This document shows positions 51,335-62,744 of a stretch of 64,000 nucleotides of DNA, one piece after another; position 1 is the stretch's first letter; each line of letters opens with the position of its first letter. Below the pieces are notes generated by a model. The model made no database searches, had not been told where the DNA came from, and worked only from the letters and a program-made list of their open reading frames with translations. Source of the DNA: Enoplolaimus lenunculus (taxonomy: Eukaryota > Nematoda > Enoplea > Enoplida > Thoracostomopsidae); the NCBI GenBank assembly GCA_030248215.1, contig JASANG010003691.1, forward strand, positions 178,501 through 242,500. The letters are read 5' to 3'. The position numbers and the translations under genes were made by a program.

Positions 51335-52030
51335 GGTGCGTTCGGATATCCGGTTCCGGCCCGGCCAAAAATCCACACCGGCTCCAGTATTTTATCTTGC
51401 CGGATGCTTGTTTTAAGAACTTAAAAAAATTGAAACAATTATTTGTATTTATGCCAACAACCATGGAAATAATTAACTTACGTTTACATATTTTTTGTCA
51501 CTCATGTAATGTAAATGTTTGCATTTTTCCGTGACATTCACAATCTTTATTGGCTTACAATAACGCTGCAAAACGTGGTAAAGATTACCAGTGATATTTT
51601 TGGGACATATGTAACAGTATATATCTCAGCATGTCGGTTTCAAACTGACACTAAAAACCGAGACTGAGATCAATGAAACACCTAGGCTCGCCGAGACCGA
51701 GGCTCAAAAAACCCTGATCCTACATCTATTTTACAGTAACTAGGCAAAACTGGAATCCCTTAAAAGCAACACTGGCCAAACAAATATTACAACTGAACGC
51801 AACAATACATAAACATAGAAAATAAAATAGGATCGTTGTTAAAGTGTTAAAAATGCATCACGTTAACATTTTGGATACCTTAGACCATTTTAGGAAGAAT
51901 TGTTAGCAACACTGAAGTTCTGATATTTGAATGCCATCAAGTATTAGATTCGGATTAATTAACCGGCTCCGGCACAGGTCGGATATTATTTAATTATCAG
52001 GCTCCGGTATTTTTTGGCATCCAGTCGCAC
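51335..52030 (+). mobile_element. hAT-like TIR element, long, decayed
   Basis: It starts CAGGGTGCGTTCGGATATCC with CCGGTTCCGG and CCGGCTCC motifs. It ends with CCGGCTCC, CAGGCTCCGG and ATCCAGTCGCACTG, a loose inverse of the start. Inside, 51758-51960 matches 8172-8350. No target duplication is visible. Confidence 0.5.
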
Positions 52031-52162
52031 TGTAATGCACAGCGAGAGTTCGTAAGGTAAGTGTATGTAAAGCAAACGCTGTCGTACATGTGCACATCCA
52101 CATATATACCGGAACATTAAAATGAATTTGTTGCAATAGACACCTGGTCTATATATGTAGTA

Positions 52163-52215
52163 TCATGCTTGACTCAAGTACAAGAGGGCCGCGGTTCGAT
52201 TCCCGGCCCGCTAAA
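52163..52215 (+). repeat. tRNA-like fragment with B box
   Basis: GCCGCGGTTCGATTCCCGGC resembles a T arm with a consensus B box. The sequence before it (TGTAGTATCATGCTTGACTC) only loosely suggests a D arm and anticodon arm. Likely a SINE or tRNA remnant. Confidence 0.35.
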
Positions 52216-52297
52216 CCTTAGGCAACACTTCTGACTGGGTTGATGCAAACCGTGTGTGTAGCACTGTATTTTCTCGCAAATTCAGGTACCATGGTGT

Positions 52298-52645
52298 CAG
52301 GGTGCAACCGGAATTCCGGTTCTGGCATTTTTTCACCTTCCGGTTCCGGTAAATTTTTACCGGATTTAAAAATTCCGGTATTATAATTTGGCCTTTTTCT
52401 TAACTTTGCTAATTTTTAAGAATCTCTTTTGAAAGCCACTTGTACTCCGAATATAAGCCATTGATGGTGGATTTCACTTCAGTCGATGATGAAAATCTAA
52501 AATACAACAAATAAAATAAATACCTATGTTCGACTAAGGTTATTTCACAAATAATAGAGCAAAAAATAAGATTAAAATGAAATTTTTGGTGAAATGCATT
52601 TTTCACTTTCCGGTTCCGGTAAATTGTAATTCCGGTTGCACCCTG
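52298..52645 (+). mobile_element. hAT-type MITE, family H1, perfect 8-bp target duplication
   Basis: The 348-bp element starts CAGGGTGCAACCGGAATTCC and ends TTCCGGTTGCACCCTG. Identical CATGGTGT copies flank it (52290-52297, 52646-52653). It is very similar to 22646-23033, which is longer by an extra GGTTCCGG block near the right end and a CAACCGTG repeat near the left. Confidence 0.92.
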
Positions 52646-52699
52646 CATGGTGTATAAAATATCGGATTCGCGAATAATTTTAGAATATATCATTCGGCA

Positions 52700-53920
52700 A
52701 ATTGACGACTAAATTCTTTGCGTCAATTTTATCAAAAAATTTCCAAAATAGAAACGAGAATGAAAAACATTTCTGGCTTTATGAAAAAATCGATTTCTCT
52801 GCCTATCTAGATGTATATAATAAAAACGGAAGGACGGTTAAGGGACGAGTTTGTTGAAAATTGGGGTACGTAAGCATGGGAGACATGCTTGCTCTGATGC
52901 ATATGCAATATAGCTGCAATGCACATTGTGTTGTATGCTTGCAGGTAGCATACTGTCCACACATATAGTGGACGAAAAATGCAGTTGGAGAGGCGGGCTA
53001 CGACACGAATGTAAGAGGTCCGAGTTTAGATTTCCGACGTGGACCTAATTTTGCGGCAAAACTTCTAAAAATGTATCGTTTCATCCGTATATTTCCAAAA
53101 TATATTACCACATAACAATAAAAAAAGAAGTAAATTACGTTTTAATATATGTTCGCACATTATTGCACTAAGGTAATCTCAAAATGTACCCATCGATTCG
53201 TTTAACGCGCAAACTTCCTAAAAGTGGGTCACTCATTGTAATAACAAATATAATGATCAGCTAGCTACGTGATTTAAAACCGAAAGAATTTTCTATTTCT
53301 CTATTTATACTGGTTTACATACAGCAAAAGCAACTGTGTATTTTAAAAGTCTTATCCGAAGCAGGACAGCACATACATTGGTTTCGCTGATTAAATGTGA
53401 GCCGAAGTGACCAGGACTCTTTCGTCAAATAGTTGAAAGGTTATATATAACATGACTATAATGTTTGCATTTCCTGTCCGCCTATGATACTGGAAAAATT
53501 TGACTATTGCATCAGTAGCACTCCCAATGTTACCCTGAATATCAGAATTAAATTGAGCATTCATGATTTAAGCAGTATTTTATCATAGCTCAACATTTGT
53601 GTGCACATTCGTTCAATAGCAACTGGAGCTGAAGCAAAAGTTATTTTAAGCAATCATGTCATATTCGCCAACCGCAACAATTAAATATAGTGTTGTCGAA
53701 AATTTGTTACAGGGTCTTTTTTGGGAAAACCCGGTCATTTTAAAGGTTCCAAAATCACCACAATAAGACAGGTGTAGAAGCTTCAGAAAAATACGAAATA
53801 TTTTACTTTCAAAATTGCCAGAAGGCCAGAACGCACAACAAATATATTTCGGAGCCACAGACTTGGCAGGAGTCAATTTTTGGTCGAAGACTAAACAGTT
53901 AAATTCTGCAAAATTATGCA
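52700..53920. other. Intergenic, nothing recognised
   Basis: AT-rich sequence without supported exons. A lone GC-rich end (CCGGAGCCGGAGGCAG to GGTTGAACCCTGG, about 53940-54004) follows it and looks like a hAT-MITE terminus without its partner. Confidence 0.35.
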
Positions 53921-54604
53921 ACATTTTACTACCGAAATTGCCGGAACCTCCGGCAAAAATTCTACCTCCGCCGGAGCCGGAGGCAGAACTCCGGTTGAAC
54001 CCTGGTTATATGTCCATAGGAATAAGACATGCAAATGGCTTGCTAAATAGTTTTTCTGATTTATCAGTCAACAAGTTTGGATCCTTTGAGTACAGTGAAA
54101 TTTTCTTCGACGTTTGTTGAACATAAATTCGAAACGATGTCTCTTCAATCGGTTGCCAGATATAATGGCTTTTCCATCCCTGTCATGATGTATTTATAAT
54201 TTCAAAAGTAGATCATCGCAAAAAATTGACGGACCGTCTTTAATGCGTACAAATAGCCTAAGGTTAAAATGGCAAATTTTTTATATGTAGCACTAAATGT
54301 GTTTTGCAAGAAATCTCACTTGTTAAGTTATAAAAAAGGACCCAATACAATTAAGGTTGTCCCATTGGCCCGGAGCAGCAAAATACCTGGAGTACAATTA
54401 ACCCCTGACCCCCAGTTTCAAGGGACGATGTGGCTGATCGGGATAAGTGTTCCAATAATGAATTGCTTTATAGTGTGCGGGTTTAGGGGCGACAGCGTCC
54501 CATCCTGCATAGGCCCCCTGAACCTACGGTCGGTCAATGGGGCGGCAGCCTCCCTGTAAATCCAATTACAGAAAATTTATTTATGTGGAGCAGCGTTTCT
54601 TTGT

Positions 54605-54945
54605 TATGAGCCAGCTGTCTTTCTGTCCCAACTGTCCTGCTTTCCTAACTGTCCCGCTGTGCCAGCTGTTCTAGCCGTCCCGCGGTCCGAACTGTCCGCT
54701 GTCCCAACTGTTCCAACTGTCCTGCTGTCCGAGTTGTCCCGCTGTCGTAACTGTCAACCGTTCCGCTGTCTAAACTGTCCCGCTCTCTGAACGGTCCCTG
54801 CTGTCGCAACTGAACCGCTGTCCCAACTGTCCCGCTGCCCCATGTGTCCCGCTGCCCAACGGTCCCAACTGTTCCGCTGTCCCAACGGTCTCAACTGTCC
54901 CGCTGTTACAACAGTCCCGCCGTCCCAACTGTCTCCACAGTCACA
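54605..54945 (+). repeat. CTGTCCCAACTGTCCCGC minisatellite
   Basis: About 20 irregular units built from CTGTCCCAACTGTCCCGCTG, with unit lengths near 9-10 and 18-20 bp. Open frames on both strands here are repeat artefacts. Confidence 0.8.
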
Positions 54946-55465
54946 ATTATATTTCTTTTGTGTACTACTGATACATTGCTTTCTCTGGAATACGGGACGG
55001 CCTTTATAGGACAACATTGGCCTGAAAAAGCAACATATTATCTCAGAACGTTAACATTTTATGTTGTATACGAAGCTACAGAACCTATTTGCTAAGTCCT
55101 AGTTTATATTTTAAAACGCATTAATGTGTTTCTAAAAAAGTTTTGTTGGCTTTTTTCATCGTAAGTACGACGCTATGGTGACGTATGCTTCTGTTTGGTA
55201 GTAGTTATGCTTTTATTGCCTAAATAAATAAATATGGCAGTTTAGTGGTTTTGTTTATGGATTGTTGGCTTTTGAGAAGACACGGAGGTCGTCTCGTTTA
55301 ATCAAAGGAGTACAAATGTATGAAGTTATTAATGGAAATTTCCCGCATACAAGTAGCGAACAGTTATAAATGAACGACGCACAGATTATTTAGGGTGAGG
55401 TTCGATTCCAGCTCAGAACTTGATATTACGTTGTATTAACCCACAGAATCGGACCATGTATAGAA

Positions 55466-55670
55466 TAGGGCCGGGTAGTTTTCTGGAGGGGCTGTAACAG
55501 CGTCAGTTTAAGCTTTAGACTAATTTTTTGCTTGGCTCACGCTTAGGCTTAGGCTTAGGCTTAGGAATATGCTTTATACTACTGTTCCGGCCCTGTTCTG
55601 TACGTAAGCCGGTTTAGGCATAGGCTTAAGAATAAGCTTATAATACTGTTCCGCCCCTGTTTCTTGACCT
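55466..55670 (-). mobile_element. TTAGGC-bearing TIR repeat, R1 family, one copy plus a fragment
   Basis: The left end is decayed. GCTTAGGCTTAGGCTTAGG is followed by AATATGCTTTATACTACTGTTC. A second short right end follows at 55600-55670 (GGCATAGGCTTAAGAATAAGC, then CTGTTCCGCCCCTG). Confidence 0.65.
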
Positions 55671-56018
55671 TTTTATCTATAAACTTTTAGAAAGCTGAGT
55701 AACTGTTTGCATAAATTAATTGAATAATATAAAGATTTGTTTTTCGTTATTTTTACCATCCATCGGCTCTATATGCGTGCAAGCAAGTGAATCGGTCTGT
55801 TTTATACGCAACTCACCTGATATCGCTTCGATTTTATATCAGTATTAATAGTGAACGATACTTAATTAATGCCTTGGATACCTGTTTGGGTACCAGATAC
55901 ATTCGGCCCACGTTGCAGTCAGCATCCGTTTGATCCTTATTCGTTCGCTCATGTCCATCACGGCTTAATATGCTACTGGATATTTGGCGGTAGTGATTTT
56001 TGGCGGTATGTTCCGGTA

Positions 56019-56408
56019 CTATAGCGACCGGAATAAAGAGGAGGGAGGTAATAAGAGTGGGGTCCCCATTTTGAGTCCCAATCAACAGGAGTCCGTATCC
56101 ATAATAAGAGTCCGTCGAATAAAGTTGAGTTCGAAACTTTAAAGCGCACTTACGCTTAGAAGTAAACATTCCAAAGTATAACCTTGCATTATCGCTCAAG
56201 ATTTTGATGCAAGGCAGAAAACGTTTAATTCAAGGGATAGTTGCAATGCAGGATATATATCAATAACGAAGGGCGGCGGAGGGCGGCTCGAAAGTAAACA
56301 GTTCGTATTAACCGAATAAGTAAACAGTCCGTAACCGAATACCAGGGGGTACCCTCTGCAGAGGCCAAATAAATATCAGACTCCCACTTTATATTCGGTT
56401 CACTGCAG
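56019..56408. mobile_element. TA-flanked TIR element (CTGTAGTG family), copy 3
   Basis: CTATAGCGACCGGAATAAAG to ATATTCGGTTCACTGCAG, with TA on both sides, 390 bp. The interior follows 33543-33989 (GGTCCCCATTTTGAGTCCCA is shared). Confidence 0.72.
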
Positions 56409-56739
56409 TATTTTACAATATTTTTTCTTCTGAACATGCTAAATTTTACCTTTAAAGCCCCATTAAGAGTGATATTTTACGTGCTTATAAATGCTGCAGT
56501 AGCGTTTCAGAATAAGTAAATCGTTTGCATTTTCAAACTCAGAAGCACAAAGGAACACTTGTATTTTGCATTCAAATATTTCCATGATTTAGTGTTTGAC
56601 TTCACGATGTGCTTCGTGCGGGTGGCGTTTATACTTTTGATGACGTCCAGCGCCGTTCGTCACCGCCTGTTAATACCATGCGACGTCGTCCAGAACCGTC
56701 CCACACCGTTTTACAACGCATGCGTAGGTATTACCACAT

Positions 56740-57000
56740 TGCACAACACTGCACACAAATTTTGCCCAACAAGTATATATACCACCGCTCTTAACGTTTA
56801 GGTCTACGCTTTGACTTTGTGCTGTTCATCCAACAGTTTCTAAAAGAATGGGCTTCAAGCTTATAGACTATGAAGCTCAAACTGTGGCTGTTTTGGTTCG
56901 AATGCCAAATACCTTTAATATTAGCATCAATAAATTTTCAATATGAAACCTTATCCGAATCTTGACATCTCGTTCGTCTTGCACAGTGGCGCCCCGAACA
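56740..57000 (+). mobile_element. Possible fossil LTR end with primer-binding-like site
   Basis: A TATATATA box, an AATAAA and then CA immediately before TGGCGCCCCGAACA (56987-57000) have the layout of an LTR end followed by a tRNA primer-binding site. The LTR start and any internal genes were not found. It looks broken. This is a weak call. Confidence 0.3.
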
Positions 57001-57206
57001 ATTCAGTTTGCGAATATTGTGACGCCTAAGGGTTCAACCCTTATAAAACATCTAAAACATTGGTACTCAAGACAAAATTGGCATTTTGTTAATCACGCTT
57101 ACAGTGGGACAGTAGTACTAGCTTCAGTGATAAAATAGAACCAACCAATCCTTTCGCGGTATTAAGTACTCTCTTGTCCCTTGCTTTTCGACTCTTCACA
57201 TTTTAG

Positions 57207-58022
57207 ATTCTTTCTATGCGTATCGTTGGAAATATTGTGGGAAGTAATTGAAAATTCAAGATTCGTCATTGATCGATTCCGCGAAGCTGCCTCGCCAAAC
57301 TATCAAGGCGACAGCATACAAAACAACATTGGTGACGTCATTAGTTGCTCAATAGGATATCTCATGTGTATGCTTTTTCCATGGGAGGTAAGTAAAAACC
57401 GTTTTTGTATACTGGATGGTTGTTTCTATAAATGAATGACCAATGTAAAGAACACGGGTGGAACAGCATTTTATAAGCATGTTCCTAAGCTTAAGCCTAA
57501 GCCAAGCAAAAAATAGCCTAAAGAAGCTTACTTTTTTGTAGTCCCACAGAAAAACGCTCTGCCCCTGATCTTTACATGGGCCAAAATGACATCGCCTTTA
57601 GTAAAATTTGTAGACATTTTTGTCGGAAGTTCCGGCTATTTCGGTAATACAATTTTGCATTGTTTTACACAATTTACCTGTTTGCCGCGGTTTGTTATAA
57701 CTTTTGGCAAACAACGCATTGCAGATATTTGCTAAAATTGACAAATTAAACATAATTTTAACTACCGAATTTCTACTCACCTCCGGCTGTACCTGTCGGC
57801 ACGTTTTGTTGACCTCCGGCTTCGGTATTTTTCATCTTTGGTTGCATCCTGGCATTTAGTAATTGCTCACATATTTCTGATATATAGGCAATGCTATCGT
57901 ATTTCATCACATCGGAAATTATGCTCACTCTCCTTGCACGTGATGGTGGCATTCTAATTATGATTCAGCTGGTGCTTCATTTGGATTGGCTGCGAAAATG
58001 GCAAAATCAAAGAATGAAATGA
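57207..58022 (+). CDS. DUF2585/UPF0314-like membrane protein, last two exons
   Basis: Exon 57207-57387 (acceptor ATTTTAG, donor GAG|GTAAGT) encodes LEILWEVIENSRFVIDRFRE, AASPNYQGDSIQNNIGDV and a hydrophobic ISCSIGYLMCMLFPWE. Exon 57888-58022 (acceptor TATATAG, phase 0) encodes AMLSYFITSEIMLTLLARDG, GILIMIQLVLHLDWLRKWQN, QRMK and stop. From memory, bacterial UPF0314 proteins read WEIVENSPxIIxRYRxATIxL, YxGDSIxNSxxD, a membrane segment, then IRDNLTLNxxMLxxPxxxIxxWQ. The order, spacing and key residues match. The 5' part should encode the family's CKCG and SSENSQHIxDWYTxSHxxHG motifs; I did not find it. Function is unknown in any organism I can name. Eukaryotic splice sites argue against contamination. 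Confidence 0.75.
57438..57582 (+). mobile_element. CCTAAG-bearing TIR repeat, R1 family, inside the DUF2585-like intron
   Basis: CCAATGTAAAGAACACGGGTGG to CTGCCCCTGATCTTTACATGG, then GCC. Only a few CCTAAG units remain. A decayed hAT-like end follows at 57590-57850. Confidence 0.68.
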
Positions 58023-58157
58023 AGTTCTTGTATAAACTGCTTTGAAGATTTCGCGGTATCAGGCTGGAACCTTGGCCGTGGTAACGTAATACCTACACAA
58101 GTTGCTGCTTATGCACTGGTGAAAAAAAGAACAACTCAAACGTGGGGTACGGTCTTA

Positions 58158-59190
58158 ATTAAAGCCACCGTACCGATTTAGCCATATCGCCAATATGGCA
58201 AGCCACGGCACCAATTGTTACTGCAGCTAGCAACAGCACCAATTGTTACTGCAGCTAGCAACAGCACCAATTGTTACTGCAGCTAGCAACAGCACCAATT
58301 GTTACTGCAGCTAGCAACAGCACCAATTGTTACTGCAGCTAGCAACAGCACCAATTGTTACTGCAGCTAGTAACAGCACCAATTGTTACTGTAGCTAGCA
58401 ACAGCACCAATTGTTACTGCAGCTAGCAACAGCACCAATTGTTACTGCAGCTAGCAACAGCACCAATTGTTACTGCAGCTAGCAACAGCACCAATTGTTA
58501 CTGCAGCTAGTAACAGCACCAATTGTTACTGTAGCTAGCAACAGCACCAATTGTTACTGCAGCTAGCAACAGCACCAATTGTTACTGCAGCTAGCAACAG
58601 CACCAATTGTTACTGCAGCTAGCAACAGCACCAATTGTTACTGCAGCTAGTAACAGCACCAATTGTTACTGTAGCTAGCAACAGCACCAATTGTTACTGC
58701 AGCTAGCAACAGCACCAATTGTTACTGCAGCTAGCAACAGCAGGAACGGCGCTTGATTGGTCAAAATATTAATTAACAAATTGCCTGTGGTGTAACGTGA
58801 TCAGGCACCGTAGGAAGCTAACCTTGCTAGATGGGGTTAAACATTTTTCACGAGCGCATACAAGGGTTTTCGGTGATTTACAAGCAAGGCTGAAAATTTT
58901 CTTGCAAGGTCAAAATTGTTCATGGAGGCCTGAGCCCCCTGTACCCCCTCTGGCAACGGGCCCGAACGTGATTGGTTCATCAACCAGAATATATATACTA
59001 TATTGAGCAGTGATTGATCAATAGTGTTATAGCGTATATTTACTGGCATCTGCATTATTTAGTGTTTATTAGAAACGTTTTGATTTGAAATCAGGTGAAT
59101 TAATCAAGCCCAGTTGCTATGCTCCCTAGCCACTGTTACAGTTGATGCCGTGGCTAGCCATAGTGGCGATATGGCTAACTTAGTGCCGTA
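58158..59190. mobile_element. TIR element carrying a 28-bp satellite
   Basis: The left end (58170-58210, TTAGCCATATCGCCAATATGG, then AAGCCACGGCACC) and the right end (59140-59187, the inverse of TTAGCCATATCGCCACTATGG, then CTAGCCACGGCATC) are inverted repeats. The satellite unit resembles sequence at the right end (GCATCAACTGTAACAGTGG in inverse), so the array probably grew from the element's own subterminal sequence. The superfamily is unclear. Confidence 0.65.
58204..58742 (+). repeat. 28-bp satellite, about 19 copies, 140-bp higher-order period
   Basis: The unit is CAGCACCAATTGTTACTGCA followed by GCTAGCAA. Most copies are identical. Two diagnostic changes (GCTAGTAA, then ACTGTAGCTAGC in the next unit) recur at 58371, 58511 and 58651, exactly 140 bp apart, so blocks of five units were amplified together. 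There are no unique spacers, so it is not CRISPR-like. Confidence 0.95.
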
Positions 59191-59589
59191 CTAAGAAACC
59201 TAAGGTCTTATTCATATTGAAACATTGACCAAAGGCGTGGATATAAAACTAGCAAACGTCTTGTGACGCCATCGTGAGCTTCGAGTACTAGACTAGTCAA
59301 AGTAATTAATTCTTGCAACGGATGTGGACATCTTATAAACTGAATGAACTACTGTAAAACAACACTTTTCTTTAAGCTGGACGTGTTTAAACGCCCGAAG
59401 TGGCAGCGAACAGCTACGATAACCATGATATACATGTGATACCTATATGACGGACCTACGCGGTGAGCGTTGTGAGAAGTTCGTGATTTTGACTTAAGCC
59501 TGTATCCTGTATCGCCTGTATAGTTCTTTTCTCGATGTATGCTATTCGCTCTGATTTAGTAAAACGCGGCCGGTAAATGTTTATTATAA

Positions 59590-59830
59590 ATCCCAACCCG
59601 CAACCCGTATGACACACAAAATACCCCAAATTTAAGGCCAGCAAATCGCAGGTTATGCAATTTAACTGGTACCCGCGACCTGTGGGACACAAAATACCCA
59701 AAATTAAGGCCAGCAAATCACAGGTTATGCAATTTAACTGGTAACCCGAGCCGTAAGACACAAAATACCCAAAATTAAGGCCAGCAAATCACAGGTTATG
59801 CAATTTAACTGGTAACCCGAGCCGGAATCC
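59590..59830 (+). repeat. 71-72 bp tandem repeat, three copies
   Basis: The block AAGGCCAGCAAATCACAGG, then TTATGCAATTTAACTGGTA and CCCGAGCC recurs with GCAAATC at 59641, 59713 and 59784. The second and third copies are almost identical. Confidence 0.9.
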
Positions 59831-60289
59831 TTAAAGCCGACTTCTGAATCTGATTTAATCCAGCCACTGGCTTTACCGTACCCAATACTTTTGCCGTTTT
59901 CCCAGAATCCGTGCAATTCTAACCCCGTTAGAATTACACCCCGTTAAACCGTAATAAATCTAACCCCGTTAGATTTACTAGACTACTTTTCCCAGGTTTC
60001 CTTTAATACCCCAAGTTTCCTTTAACACATGACACCAGTATCCGATACTGGGTAGATCCTGCGCCCTGCGCAACACCAATAAAATCCGTGATGCCTGATT
60101 TCCTTCACATGTTAAGCCACCGTGACTAACTTTAACTTAATTTGATTCAATCTTACTTACCGCGATCCGTACAAGTTCAACCAAAACTAAGTAAAACAAA
60201 CTATGTGATGCGCACCAAAATTAATACCGTAAATCAGCAACCGTTCTAACAACCAGGAAGATAACAATGATTCCGGTCCTGGCTACCCA

Positions 60290-60470
60290 TATCGGCATCT
60301 CGACCTCATTTGCATTTTTGCCGACACCCACAATTGGGTGTCCGCAATGCGGTCGAGGTCGAGAGCCACACAACCGGTACTACAACAACAACAACAACAA
60401 TGCCGGAGACACTCAATATAAAGCACCATTTTGGTGCTGACATAGCCTAGCTATGTCATTAAGCGCAGAT
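60290..60470 (+). other. Cluster of strong hairpins
   Basis: CTCGACCTC (60299) pairs with GAGGTCGAG (60354). Nested inside are GCATT/AATGC and GACACCCA/TGGGTGTC. Two further hairpins follow: AGCACCATTTTGGTGCT and GACATAGCCTAGCTATGTC. A short AACAACAAC run lies between them. No gene is recognised; it could be a structured RNA or a transposon end. Confidence 0.5.
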
Positions 60471-60999
60471 TAGGCCAGCAACAATTGCAACATTAATCAA
60501 TACCGTTCTATGGCCACGCAGGGCCCAGGTAAGTTCAACATTGCGGACACAGCCGCCATAGCATCGATTTACCAATTTCTACGCCTTGTAGCAACGCCTA
60601 AGCCTAACTTAAGTTCTAAGAGAGACTAGGTGGAGCCAGGGACTCCCTTAAGGTGTGGTTTTGATATAGGGTTTTATTTTAGTTTTAGTTTTTAGTTTGA
60701 AATAGGTTTAAGTGTGGCACAGCCACCTACAAGCGTATCGGTCACTATAGGTTTCTGAGCAAGATGCTGAAATTTTTTTTTACATTTTGTCATAAAAATG
60801 GCTAAATGACATCTATATATTAAAGCTGGGACGCCCCACATACGTATTTTGGGCAAATTTCCAGCATTACTTTGTTTACAACAATTTCTTCAGAAATACA
60901 CGTGATTGTTTTTTGTTGCATGAACGCAAAATTTGCATAAAAAATTTTTGTGCTTTCACTAACTTTGCGCATTGCGCAAAACTGGTGTAGACTAATATA

Positions 61000-61640
61000 T
61001 TTCAACAGAGGATGATCAAAGAGTTTTACTCTGTTAGCATAGTAGCTATAATATATCCTCGCGATTGAAGCGAGCGAGAAATCACACGTTTTTTGTTACA
61101 AAATCTTAGTAATGGAATGGTTCTGTTATAGAGAAAGTATGATAAAAGCATATCTGTGTGGGCAATCAACGGTGGCAACATCGGTTGCAAGAATAAAGAA
61201 AGCTTCGCGAACGGAGCGAGCTCGAGAAGCCAGACACTGTTTTTGTATTATAGAATTCAAGTCAAACGGACAGTTTTGGGGGTCCCAAAACTCGACCGTC
61301 GAATTACTCAAATCTCGGGAGCGAAGCGAGTGAGAAGTTATAGGCGTATTTTTGTATTGACATGAGAAACGTTCCATTCTTCCCACCACACAAGTTTTAA
61401 TGTGTTTGGGGGGCTAACACTGCTGTTGTCATATAAAAACTGTTGACAGCAAGACAACGTGAGTTATTGCTCGTTTTACCCTTTTTTCTTCAACGATTCT
61501 CGTTTTTGCAATTATGTTATAAACAACGTGTTGAGCCAATATATCATATATCTTATTGCAAAATTGGCCCATGTTAGTTGTACGGCTGTCCCGGTTTCTG
61601 ATGGGTCTGTAAAACAGTCGGATTACATTATAGCCTACAT
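61000..61640. other. Intergenic, nothing recognised
   Basis: The open frames on both strands at 61112-61389 overlap one another and lack splice or family support. GAGCGAAGCGAG-like motifs recur near 61070 and 61320. Confidence 0.3.
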
Positions 61641-61775
61641 TTTTTGCTAAGCCTTAAGCTTAGGCTTAGGTTTAGGGTTAGGAACACATTTTTGCAAGAC
61701 TTAGGCTTAGGCTTAGGCTTTGCAATACGCTTAATCTACTGTTACGGCCCGGAAAGCAACATTGGCCGGACAATT
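61640..61775 (-). mobile_element. TTAGGC-bearing TIR repeat, R2 family, reversed
   Basis: CTTAAGCTTAGGCTTAGG, AACACATTTTTGCAAGAC and then CTTAGGCTTAGGCTTAGGC, ending TACTGTTACGGCCC, then AAGCAACATTGGCC. This is the reverse of the 45004 copy. Confidence 0.7.
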
Positions 61776-62577
61776 CACAATAACGCTTTCAACTGAGCAA
61801 TGTAACTATCTGTCAATATTGCAGAAGATATTAATATTATATTCTCTCACATTGTAACGTCTCAACTGTTATTTATTGTCAATATTCTTCTTTCGCATTC
61901 CACATTCCCTGCAAACCACACCCACCCTTTATCTTCGCTTTCAATCCGGTTTATAAGTAAAAAGACATTCAAAGCACCCATAGCATTCACCGTGTGCCTT
62001 AGCATCATATGTTCTTTCACAACACGTGTTAATTAACAAGCAAAGGCACAGTATGAACACGCCGGGAACATTTCACCGTTCATTGATGAATCCAATGAAA
62101 AGAGCCAATTACACACCTTCGTCCCCCGACCCACAGGAATCACGAAATTTTTTGAATCCGCCCCAGACTGACTGACGCCATATTATTAGTAGAGTTACAA
62201 AGCTAATTTTCAAATTAACATAAATTTATATTTGGTTAATCAATTATTTGCAATAACGCTTCTAACTGATAATGATATATAATGATTGGTTAATTGAAAC
62301 AGTTTATCATAAGGCGTTGCAATACAATGTATATGGTTAATTCCCTTAGCGCTTCGCTTAGTTTCGTTCTGAAACCTGTGCAGACATCATCTTTCAGATT
62401 ACTGAAGCCATTCATACCAAGTTGGTTGTGAAGTGTGAACCATGCTCACATTGTCTCCTGCATGGTTTAAGGCATACGATAATTAATTTATACTCTTAAC
62501 AAATTAACCACACGACCATTTAGCAGGGTAAATCATTCCGAATGTAGTAGGTAAGTGACATTCCTCGGGGCCGGGAC

Positions 62578-62742
62578 GAGCCCGTAGCCAAGGGGGGGGC
62601 AGGGGGGCTCAGCCCCTCCTGGAAAACTTTTGCCCCCCCCCCAGAGAATTTTCAAACTTGCTTTTAACTCATTGAAAACCCTTGAATGCTCCTCTTGAAT
62701 AATTTTTAGCCCCCCCTAGCTAGGTGAGCTGGCTACGGGCCT
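62578..62742. mobile_element. Small TIR element with CCCGTAGCC ends, nested in another repeat
   Basis: GAGCCCGTAGCCAAGGGGGG to CTGGCTACGGGCCTG with poly-G and poly-C interior flanks. It interrupts the GC-rich end of the dispersed repeat that continues at 62745. Confidence 0.6.
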
Positions 62743-62744
62743 GG

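Noticed and set aside
52163-52215. Functional tRNA gene
   Set aside because: A good B box and T arm, but no convincing A box, acceptor stem or anticodon arm.
54754-55095. Open frames on both strands
   Set aside because: Read through the CTGTCCCAACTG minisatellite.
56559-56807. 80-codon frame (FVRVAFILLMTSSAV) as the missing 5' exon of the DUF2585-like gene
   Set aside because: It lacks the expected CKCG and SSENSQH motifs, ends in a stop without a donor in the needed phase, and overlaps LTR-like sequence.
58204-58742. CRISPR-like array
   Set aside because: Units are head-to-tail with no unique spacers, in eukaryotic DNA; it is a satellite.
59380-59420. CGCCCGAAGTGGCAGCGAAC resembling a retroelement primer-binding site
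   Set aside because: No LTR pair and no internal gene visible; too weak to call an element.
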